From an uncultured Ruminococcus sp. (GTDB lineage Bacteria > Bacillota > Clostridia > Oscillospirales > CAG-272), in contig CADBPA010000072.1 in NCBI GenBank assembly GCA_902796505.1, forward strand, positions 1 through 19,389: a stretch of 19,389 bases of DNA, read 5' to 3'. Positions 14,184 through 19,389 of the stretch are shown here, in pieces. How positions within the stretch are numbered: the first letter of the stretch is position 1; each line of letters begins with the position of its first letter. Position numbers and translations under genes: made by a program. A model generated the notes under the pieces. The model saw nothing but the letters and a program-made list of their open reading frames with translations, was not told the DNA's origin and made no database searches.

Positions 14184-14981
14184 ATGGAAGAAGAGATCTA
14201 TCAAAGGCGCGGCAGAATTTTCGACGTTCAGCGCTATTCCATCCACGACGGCCCCGGCATCCGCACGATCCTCTTTCTGAAGGGATGCTTCCTTCGCTGC
14301 CGCTGGTGCTGCAACCCCGAATCGCAGTCCTATGAGATCCAGCAGATGACGCTCGGAGGGAAGACCAAAACGGTCGGCCGCGACGTCACCGTCCGTGAAC
14401 TGATCGACGAGGCGGCGATGGACCGCATCTATTTTGAACGCTCCGGCGGCGGAATTACCCTCTCCGGCGGCGAGTGCCTCGCCCAGCCGGAATTTACCGA
14501 AGGGATCCTGCGCGCCGCGCATGAATACGGCATCACCACCGCGATCGAGACGACCGGTTTCGCTCCGCGCGAGGTGCTGGACCGGGTGATTCCGCACGTC
14601 GATTACGTGCTGATGGACGTCAAGCATATGGATTGCGGAAAGCACGCGGCGTTTACCGGAAAGCCGAACGATCAGATCCTTGCAAACGCGAAATATATCG
14701 CCTCGATCGCAAGAAGCCTGACGATCCGCACCCCGGTCATTCCGAATTTCAACGATACCCCGGCAGAGATCGCCGCGATCTCCCGCTTTGCCGCCTCGCT
14801 GCCCGGCGTGACGGAGCATCATCTGCTCCCCTATCACCGCCTCGGTCAGGATAAATACGCCGGCATCGGGCGAAACTATACGCTCTCCCATCTCGTTCCC
14901 CCATCGGAGAGCGAAATGCAGAGGCTCAAGGCCGCGGCGGAGTCCGCCGCACCGAAGCTGAAGATCCAGATCGGCGGCTGA
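14184..14981 (+). CDS. Glycyl radical enzyme activase (radical SAM), short form
   Basis: Uses S-adenosylmethionine and a [4Fe-4S] cluster to create the glycyl radical on the neighbouring dehydratase. The 265-residue protein starts with RIFDVQRYSIHDGPGIRT, then the radical-SAM motif C35-x3-C39-x2-C42 (GCFLRCRWCCNPES) and LSGGECLAQPEF with the SAM-binding GGE near 95-97. Later motifs are ETTGFAP and YVLMDVKHMD. Between C42 and GGE there are only about 50 residues, so it lacks the inserted ferredoxin domain with two extra clusters found in many activases of this group, including that of the C. butyricum glycerol dehydratase. It resembles the short pyruvate formate-lyase activase layout. The ribosome binding site AAAGGAGG (14172-14179) is strong. 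An external reductant is needed for the cluster. Confidence 0.95.
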   Translation: MEEEIYQRRGRIFDVQRYSIHDGPGIRTILFLKGCFLRCRWCCNPESQSYEIQQMTLGGKTKTVGRDVTVRELIDEAAMDRIYFERSGGGITLSGGECLAQPEFTEGILRAAHEYGITTAIETTGFAPREVLDRVIPHVDYVLMDVKHMDCGKHAAFTGKPNDQILANAKYIASIARSLTIRTPVIPNFNDTPAEIAAISRFAASLPGVTEHHLLPYHRLGQDKYAGIGRNYTLSHLVPPSESEMQRLKAAAESAAPKLKIQIGG

Positions 14982-15004
14982 CCGGAAGGAGAAAAGAAGA
15001 TACG

Positions 15005-15400
15005 ATGGAAAATCTAAGCGATAAGACCTTTATGAACACCTTCGATAATACCGACAAAATGCGCATCGTCCAGGAACTCGTTCCCGGCAGGCAGATCACC
15101 ATCGCGCATATTATCGCCAACCCCGATCCCGTCCTCTATCAGAAGATGGGGCTCGATCCGAAACTCGATTATACGCACGCCGCCATCGGCGTTCTGACGA
15201 TCAGCCCGGCGGAAACCGCCGTGATCGCCGCCGATATCGCCATGAAGAACTCGAATATCGAGCTCGGCTTCGTCGATCGCTTTTCGGGAACGCTGATCGT
15301 CACCGGGCTGGTTTCCGACGTGGAGACCTCCTTCCGGGCGATCGCCGACTATTTCCGCAACGTTCTCCGTTTCTCGGTCTGCGACGTGACGAAAACTTAA
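15005..15400 (+). CDS. Circularly permuted BMC-H shell protein (PduU/EutS family)
   Basis: A 131-residue hexameric shell protein with the permuted BMC fold, in which the first strands form a beta barrel that plugs the pore. Family markers are RIVQELVPGRQITIAHIIANP (20-40), AAIGVLTISPAETAVIAADIAMK (59-81) and LGFVDRFSGTLIVTG (87-101), ending FSVCDVTKT as in PduU/EutS. An N-terminal extension of about 18 residues, MENLSDKTFMNTFDNTDK, precedes the family core. It lies 23 nt after the activase with GGAAGGAG upstream, and its stop overlaps the start of the next gene in TAATG. Confidence 0.94.
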   Translation: MENLSDKTFMNTFDNTDKMRIVQELVPGRQITIAHIIANPDPVLYQKMGLDPKLDYTHAAIGVLTISPAETAVIAADIAMKNSNIELGFVDRFSGTLIVTGLVSDVETSFRAIADYFRNVLRFSVCDVTKT

Positions 15401-15855
15401 TGAAAAAACTGATCCTCATCGGCCGCGTCGCCGCAGGGAAGACCACGCTGACGCAGGCGCTCAAAGGCGAGCAGATCTCCTATTGCAAAACGCAGTATAT
15501 CCATTATCACGATACGATCATCGACACCCCCGGCGAGTATACCGAAGTCCACGCGCTCGGCGCCGCCCTCGCGCTCTACGCCTATGAGGCGGATATCGTC
15601 GGCGTCGTCATTTCGGCGGACGAGCCGTTCTGCGTTTTCTCCCCCGGCATCGCCTCGCTCGTCAACCGCGAGGTCGTCGGGATCTGCACCGGGATCGATA
15701 AGCCGACCGCCAACGTCCCGCAGGTGACGCGCTGGCTCAAGCTGCTCGGATGCACGAAGATTTTTTATATCAGTTCCTATACCGGCGAAGGTCTTGACGA
15801 GATCATCGCCTATCTGCGCGAGCCGTCCGACGCACCGGACGCACGCCCGGTCTGA
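15400..15855 (+). CDS. EutP/PduV-like small GTPase
   Basis: A 151-residue P-loop protein of the EutP/PduV family associated with microcompartments. Salmonella PduV is linked to organelle positioning or movement and EutP has been reported as an acetate kinase, so the role is not settled. Motifs are the P-loop GRVAAGKTT (8-16), the switch II DTPGEY (42-47) and SSYTGEGLDEI (125-135). The usual nucleotide-specifying (N/T)KxD is TGID here (97-100), with K replaced by G. It starts at the overlapping TAATG, indicating coupling with the PduU-like gene, and ends 118 nt before the ParA gene. Confidence 0.9.
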   Translation: MKKLILIGRVAAGKTTLTQALKGEQISYCKTQYIHYHDTIIDTPGEYTEVHALGAALALYAYEADIVGVVISADEPFCVFSPGIASLVNREVVGICTGIDKPTANVPQVTRWLKLLGCTKIFYISSYTGEGLDEIIAYLREPSDAPDARPV

Positions 15856-15973
15856 TCGCACCCGTGTCGCGTTTTCCCGATTACCCCCGCCCCCGTGCGC
15901 ATTTTTCCTCGGATCGGCAGAATCCTTTTTTTGCGGAATTTCGGTTTCATATTTTTCGGAAAGGGAGCATAGA

Positions 15974-16765
15974 ATGAGAAAGACTACTGTGATCTGCTTT
16001 GCCAACAACAAAGGCGGAAGCGGGAAATCCACGACCTGTTCCAACGTTGCCTATTCCATGTCGGCGCTCGGTCGTCGCGTTCTGGTGATCGACGGCGATA
16101 TGCAGATGAATCTGACGCTTTCGTTTTTCGACGAAGAGCGCGCCCTTGAATACGCCCGGAGCGGAAAGAATCTCTACACCGCGATCAAGGAGCAGAAGGA
16201 CCTCGAAGATTTCATCGTCCCCACCGGCTACGAAGGGCTGGATATCATCCCGTCCTCCACGCTGATGTCCGGGATCGAATTTGAACTCTTCACAAAGTGG
16301 CAGCGCGAGTGGATCCTGAAAAAATCGCTTGAAAAGGTCCGCGCTTCGGAAAAGTACGATTATATTCTGATCGACGCGCCTCCGACGCTCGGCTGCTGGG
16401 TGATGAACATTATGTGCGCCTCGGATGAGATGATCGTTCCGGTCGAAGCGTCTCCGTGGGGGCTGTTCGGACTTGCGAATATGTTCGAGTTTTTCGATCA
16501 GGTCAAGTCGATCGCCCCGGACCTCTCGCTGATGGGCATCGCCATTACGAAGGTCAGCGAGCGCAAAAATTATTTCCGTCAGACCAAGGAAACCTTGTCG
16601 GGCTGGGAAGGCGTTCGCCTTTTCGAGCATTACATCCGCGTAGACAGCGCCGTCGAATGGGCGCAGGATAACTCCAAGCCGGTCATGGTCTATAAAAAGA
16701 ACAGCCGCGCCGCCGGAGAATATACAGAACTTGCAAAGGAGATCATGCAATATGCCGATCGGTAA
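15974..16765 (+). CDS. ParA/MinD-type ATPase, candidate organelle-positioning motor
   Basis: Deviant Walker-A ATPase of the ParA family, 263 residues from ATG 15974 (ribosome binding site AAGGGAG, 15961-15967). The nucleotide sandwich-dimer motif KGGSGKST has signature lysine K13 and catalytic K18. Walker A' is D40-G-D42-MQMNLT, unusual because family members normally read DPQGN at this place. Walker B is ILIDAPPTLG with D134. PVEASPWGLFG (156-166) and the helical C-terminus are typical. No parB gene, parS-like repeat, DnaA-box cluster or replication gene is nearby. Its 3' end overlaps a small basic AT-hook protein by 14 nt. Position directly after the shell and GTPase genes suggests spacing or segregation of microcompartments, by analogy to carboxysome McdA. 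The family is certain; the role is inferred. Confidence 0.9.
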   Translation: MRKTTVICFANNKGGSGKSTTCSNVAYSMSALGRRVLVIDGDMQMNLTLSFFDEERALEYARSGKNLYTAIKEQKDLEDFIVPTGYEGLDIIPSSTLMSGIEFELFTKWQREWILKKSLEKVRASEKYDYILIDAPPTLGCWVMNIMCASDEMIVPVEASPWGLFGLANMFEFFDQVKSIAPDLSLMGIAITKVSERKNYFRQTKETLSGWEGVRLFEHYIRVDSAVEWAQDNSKPVMVYKKNSRAAGEYTELAKEIMQYADR

Positions 16766-17090
16766 GAACAGCATCGCGCGCGCCGCAAAGGCGATGAAAC
16801 CCGAAGAAGAGAAAACCGTCATTCTGCCCGAGATTCCCGAGCAGCCGCCCGTCGCCGCGGCCGAGGAGAAGCCGGCGCCGAAAAAGCGCGGCAGAAAGCC
16901 CGGCTCGAAGAATCAGCCGAAGCCCGCCGCGAAAAAGACCGCAAAGAAAACGGTCGCCGCCTCCGCGGTGATCGCCGATATTTCTCCCGAAGTCGTCGAA
17001 AAGGTCGCAAAGCCGAAAAAGAAAAAGGCTTCCGAATCCCCGAAATCCGCTTTTGCCATCGGTGAGGAGCTTCCGGAATACCTTCTCTGA
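16752..17090 (+). CDS. Small basic AT-hook-like protein, candidate ParA partner
   Basis: 112 residues, unrecognised as a family. I chose ATG 16752 because AAAGGAG (16735-16741) lies 10 nt upstream; an in-frame TTG at 16731 is less likely. The gene starts inside the end of the ParA gene. The N-terminus is MPIGKNSIARAAKAMK. An acidic/hydrophobic stretch follows (EKTVILPEIPEQPP), then a Lys/Ala/Pro-rich disordered middle with KKRGRKPGSK, an AT-hook-like core (RGRKP) at about 42-51. A predicted helix VIADISPEVVEKVAK comes next, more lysines, and a conserved-looking hydrophobic end, FAIGEELPEYLL. Size, disorder and coupling resemble McdB-type adaptors, but the AT-hook suggests DNA contact. Function is inferred; existence as a gene is well supported by overlap, ribosome binding site and terminator. 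Confidence 0.8.
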   Translation: MPIGKNSIARAAKAMKPEEEKTVILPEIPEQPPVAAAEEKPAPKKRGRKPGSKNQPKPAAKKTAKKTVAASAVIADISPEVVEKVAKPKKKKASESPKSAFAIGEELPEYLL

Positions 17091-17100
17091 TCCTTCCCGA

Positions 17101-17135
17101 AAAAATACGCTTTGATTTTCTCAAAGCGTATTTTT
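17101..17135. terminator. Strong bidirectional intrinsic terminator
   Basis: AAAAATACGCTTTGA (17101-17115) and TCAAAGCGTATTTTT (17121-17135) are perfect 15-bp arms with a 5 nt loop and T-runs on both strands. It ends the plus-strand run that contains the microcompartment and ParA genes, 10 nt after the last stop, and also serves the converging DJ-1 gene. Confidence 0.95.
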
Positions 17136-17146
17136 CTTTTTATCGT

Positions 17147-17641
17147 TTATCCGAGAACGCGGACCAGCTCTTTTGCGAAATCCAGCGCGTACTCCATTCC
17201 TTTGCCGGTCGTGATCCGACCGTCGGTCACCGCGACCTTCTCCGAAATTTTCGCTCCTTTGAGTTCTTTTTCAAATCCGGGGAAGCAGATCGCTTCCTTG
17301 CCGTCCAGATAGCCTCTCCGTCCGAGAACGAGCGGCGCCGCGCAGATCGCGGCAAGCCTGCCGCCCTCCCGCCATACGGTTCTGATTGCCTCATCCACGT
17401 ATCCGGATGCGTCCAGATTCAGCGTACCGGGCATTCCGCCGGGCAGGATCAGGCATTCCGCGCCCGAAACGTCGGTCTCCGCCGCAACGCTGTCCGCCAC
17501 GACCGTGATGCCGTGCGCTCCTTTGACCTCACGCCCCGTAAGGCCGATCAGGCGCACCTCTTTTCCGGCTCTGCGCAGAAGATCCGCCGGCGTCAGCGCC
17601 TCGATCTCTTCAAACCCTTCCGCAAGGAAAATATAGATCAT
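17147..17641 (-). CDS. DJ-1/PfpI family protein
   Basis: 164 residues with the flavodoxin-like DJ-1/YajL fold. E14 in GFEEIEALTPADLLRRAG and the nucleophilic elbow cysteine C100 in LAAICAAPLVLG form the conserved pair, and ILPGGMPGTLNL (65-76) is the family strand-loop. The end ITTGKGMEYALDFA is typical. Family members are described as glyoxalase III, deglycase or chaperone-like redox proteins, so activity cannot be fixed from sequence. Its ATG overlaps the stop of the upstream phosphopantetheinyl transferase gene by 4 nt (ATGA), showing translational coupling. A role in aldehyde stress next to an aldehyde-producing organelle is tempting but unsupported, since it belongs to a different transcript. 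Confidence 0.93.
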   Translation of the reverse strand: MIYIFLAEGFEEIEALTPADLLRRAGKEVRLIGLTGREVKGAHGITVVADSVAAETDVSGAECLILPGGMPGTLNLDASGYVDEAIRTVWREGGRLAAICAAPLVLGRRGYLDGKEAICFPGFEKELKGAKISEKVAVTDGRITTGKGMEYALDFAKELVRVLG

Positions 17642-18291
17642 ATTTCGTTTCCTTCTTTCTTTGAAATGATTTCAAACAGTATTTTGTCGCCCTCTGCCTC
17701 GGCGCGGCAGAGCGTCAGCTCCTCCGGCTTCGGCGAAAGCGTAACGATCATATCCGCGATCCCGAAATCTTCGACCCGTGTCGCAGATTCCGCTTCCGTG
17801 TCGATCCGCTCCGGCCGGAAAACAGCCTCGCCCTTCGTTTTGAAAACGCTCTCTTTCTCCGAAAAGATCCCGAGAAATCCGCGCGCTCTTTCCTCTTCGG
17901 GCAGGGCGTCGACCTTCTTTCTTTCCCCTTCGGTCAGCGCGCGCCGGATCAGCCGTTCGGAGACGTTCGCCTCGGCCGATTGAATATCCGCACCGACCGG
18001 ATCACCCGAAAGCGCGACCGCCGCGTATCCGCCGCTGTGCGAGAAGGAGAGGAAGATCCCCTCGGCTTCCCAGCGGCCGCATTCGCTCCTCTTCGCGTCC
18101 GGGATCTTTCCGAGAACGAATTGCGAAAGCTCGGTGAAGAGGCGAAAGGTCCAGTATTTTTCCAGCCGGACGGTCTGCGCGCCGGCGCTGTCGATCTCTG
18201 CCTGCCGTGCGGCAGGTACCGGCCGCGCGCCGATATGATCGGGTATTTTTAGAACGCATAGGATCGTTTTGCCGCGTTTCATCCGGTTCAT
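17638..18291 (-). CDS. 4'-phosphopantetheinyl transferase (Sfp type)
   Basis: Attaches phosphopantetheine from CoA to a carrier-protein serine. From ATG 18291 the product has 217 residues, of Sfp/Gsp size. Magnesium- and CoA-binding motifs are LSFSHSGGYAAVALSGDPVG followed by ADIQ (the usual GxDxE with a Q), and FSEKESVFKTKG, the (W/F)xxKExxxK signature. The start is set by the promoter: transcription begins near 18313, so the longer in-frame starts at 18420 and 18321 lie upstream of or inside it. GAGGAGG lies about 10 nt before ATG 18291. ATG 18282 is a second possibility. No polyketide, peptide synthetase or fatty-acid gene is in the window, so the substrate is unknown. Confidence 0.88.
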   Translation of the reverse strand: MNRMKRGKTILCVLKIPDHIGARPVPAARQAEIDSAGAQTVRLEKYWTFRLFTELSQFVLGKIPDAKRSECGRWEAEGIFLSFSHSGGYAAVALSGDPVGADIQSAEANVSERLIRRALTEGERKKVDALPEEERARGFLGIFSEKESVFKTKGEAVFRPERIDTEAESATRVEDFGIADMIVTLSPKPEELTLCRAEAEGDKILFEIISKKEGNEI

Positions 18292-18319
18292 GCGCGCCGC
18301 CTCCTCCTCTTTTTCTTCC

Positions 18320-18348
18320 ATTATAAAATTTTTTTCGGGAAAAGTCAA
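18320..18348 (-). promoter_or_regulatory. Promoter of the PPTase/DJ-1 pair
   Basis: On the minus strand TTGACT (18343-18348) and TATAAT (18320-18325) with a 17 bp spacer. It fixes the translation start of the transferase downstream of about 18313. Confidence 0.85.
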
Positions 18349-18368
18349 CCCCGGAGAGCATTTTCCTC

Positions 18369-18397
18369 TTGCATTTTCCTCCCTTTTCCGATATAAT
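18369..18397 (+). promoter_or_regulatory. Promoter of the two-component genes
   Basis: TTGCAT (18369-18374) and TATAAT (18392-18397) with a 17 bp spacer, divergent from the transferase promoter. Predicted start is near 18404, giving a leader of about 40 nt. Confidence 0.75.
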
Positions 18398-18443
18398 AGA
18401 GGCGTGACAAAGGAATCCATCCAAAGAAAGCGAGGTCGTCTCT

Positions 18444-19127
18444 ATGCGCATCCTTGTCGTCGAGGACGAAAAGCACCTTTCCGACGCGCTCTGCAGCATC
18501 CTGAACGAAGCAAAATATATGATCGACGCGGTCGATAACGGCGCTGACGCGCTCTCTTACGCCGTAAGCGGAATCTACGATCTGATCGTTCTCGACGTGA
18601 TGCTCCCGAAAAAGAACGGCTTCGAGGTCGTCTCCGAATTGCGCCGGCAGAAGATCACAACGCCCGTGCTGATGCTCACCGCGCTCGACGGCGTGAAGGA
18701 TAAGGTCAAAGGCCTCGATCTTGGCGCGGACGATTATATGACGAAGCCCTTTTCTCCGGACGAACTTCTCGCGCGCATCCGCGTCCTCTCCCGGCGCAAG
18801 GGCGAGGTGATCCTCGACGAGCGCACGTACGCCGATCTCGTCTTTTCGGTTTCGACCTCTTCGCTCTCCTGCAAAGAGACCGGGCGAAAGATCCGCCTGA
18901 GCTTCAAGGAAGCCGAGATGATGAAGCTTTTTCTCGACCGCCCCGGCGTTTATCTCTCGAAGGATGAACTCATCACCCGCGTCTGGGGATACGACGCCGA
19001 AATCGGCGAAAACAACGTCGAAGCCTATATCTCTTTCCTTCGTAAAAAACTTCATTTCGTCGGCTCGCGCTGTGAGATCACCGCCGCGAAAAAAATCGGT
19101 TATAAGCTGGAGGACGCGGTATGCTGA
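18444..19127 (+). CDS. OmpR/PhoB-type response regulator
   Basis: 227 residues. The receiver domain (1-120) has the acidic pair E7/D8, phospho-acceptor D51 in LIVLDVMLP, T79 in MLTALD and K101 in MTKPFSPDELLAR. The C-terminal winged-helix DNA-binding domain (about 130-225) has LSFKEAEMMKLFLDRPG, VSKD-like LSKDELITRVWGYD and NNVEAYISFLRKKL. It is coupled to the histidine kinase gene by a 7 nt overlap (ATGCTGA). The signal and target genes are unknown; it is on a separate transcript from the microcompartment operon. Confidence 0.95.
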   Translation: MRILVVEDEKHLSDALCSILNEAKYMIDAVDNGADALSYAVSGIYDLIVLDVMLPKKNGFEVVSELRRQKITTPVLMLTALDGVKDKVKGLDLGADDYMTKPFSPDELLARIRVLSRRKGEVILDERTYADLVFSVSTSSLSCKETGRKIRLSFKEAEMMKLFLDRPGVYLSKDELITRVWGYDAEIGENNVEAYISFLRKKLHFVGSRCEITAAKKIGYKLEDAVC

Positions 19128-19389
19128 ACCGCCTGAAAAAACTCCGCCGGCAGTTTATTCTCACCAATATGATCCTCGTCGGTCTGATGATCGCGGTCGT
19201 GTTCGTCTCGGTCTGCGTCATCTCCTATCGCACGGCGCGGCGGAATATTTATACAAGCCTTTCGGACGCGATCTCCGACGTCATTCGCCGTGAGACTGAG
19301 GATCGCTCGGCTCCCCTTCCGCCGCAGGAGGATTTCACGGACGACGATTCCGACAGCCGGCGAGCAATGACAAGTTTTCTGATCTTCAC
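19121..19389 (+). CDS. Sensor histidine kinase, N-terminal part only
   Basis: Starts at ATG 19121 inside the end of the response-regulator gene and is open at the right edge; 89 complete codons are visible. It begins MLNRLKKLRRQ, then one strong transmembrane helix FILTNMILVGLMIAVVFVSVCVISY (about 12-36, written here in two parts: FILTNMILVGLM and IAVVFVSVCVISY), then the start of a charged extracytoplasmic region (TARRNIYTSLSDAISDVIRR, ... DDDSDS). The catalytic domains lie beyond the window, so the kinase call rests on gene order and topology. Confidence 0.8.
   Translation, partial: MLNRLKKLRRQFILTNMILVGLMIAVVFVSVCVISYRTARRNIYTSLSDAISDVIRRETEDRSAPLPPQEDFTDDDSDSRRAMTSFLIF

Noticed and set aside
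15856..15973. Terminator between the GTPase and ParA genes
   Set aside because: Only a weak 4-bp pairing (GCAC/GTGC) near a T-run could be drawn; it is too poor to call, so ParA may be co-transcribed with the operon. No clear promoter is seen there either.
15974..17090. Plasmid or chromosome partition locus
   Set aside because: No ParB, no parS-like repeats and no replication gene are visible; neighbours are microcompartment genes and ordinary chromosomal genes. Not fully excluded without wider context.
18292..18420. Longer N-terminus for the phosphopantetheinyl transferase
   Set aside because: The extra codons overlap a TTGACT/TATAAT promoter on the same strand, so they would not be transcribed.

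Overview
The window reads as a chromosomal segment of a strict anaerobe of the Clostridia type. Canonical TTGACA/TATAAT promoters and strong AAGGAG/AGGAGG ribosome binding sites sit in AT-rich gaps between GC-rich genes. The core is an oxygen-sensitive glycyl-radical metabolosome. I see no phage, insertion sequence, tRNA, rRNA or CRISPR array.

Layout. (1) 1-1178, minus strand: 5' part of guaA (GMP synthase), running off the left edge, with its own promoter and a structured leader of about 140 nt. (2) 1443-1868: a PaaI-type hotdog thioesterase under a divergent promoter, followed by a terminator. (3) 2100-15855: a bacterial microcompartment (BMC) locus, all on the plus strand. In order it holds an acetate/propionate kinase, class II aldolase, CoA-acylating aldehyde dehydrogenase, zinc alcohol dehydrogenase, four BMC-H shell proteins, PduL, a BMC-P vertex protein, a PduS/RnfC-like flavin/Fe-S protein, a PduT-like BMC-T, a glycyl radical diol dehydratase, its radical-SAM activase, a permuted PduU/EutS-like BMC-H and an EutP/PduV-like GTPase. 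(4) 15974-17090: a ParA-type ATPase overlapping a small basic AT-hook protein, closed by a strong bidirectional terminator. (5) 17147-18291, minus strand: DJ-1/PfpI protein and Sfp-type phosphopantetheinyl transferase, translationally coupled. (6) 18444-19389: OmpR-type response regulator and the start of its histidine kinase, cut by the right edge.

How the genes work together. The set fits the aldolase-containing glycyl-radical microcompartment class (GRM5-like) for deoxy-sugars. Fuculose- or rhamnulose-1-phosphate is split to DHAP and lactaldehyde. Lactaldehyde is reduced to 1,2-propanediol, which the radical enzyme dehydrates to propionaldehyde. Propionaldehyde is either oxidised to propionyl-CoA, then propionyl-phosphate (PduL), then propionate plus ATP (the kinase has the alanine typical of propionate kinases), or reduced to propanol to recycle NADH. 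No B12-dependent gene is present. Sugar isomerase, sugar kinase, transporter and a dedicated regulator are not in the window.

The most interesting points are the ParA/AT-hook pair at the end of the locus (a possible McdAB-like organelle positioning system), a chain of RNA hairpins between shell and enzyme genes including a three-arm switch-like repeat, an encapsulation-like helix inside an insertion of the radical enzyme, and a short motif recurring before three operon genes.
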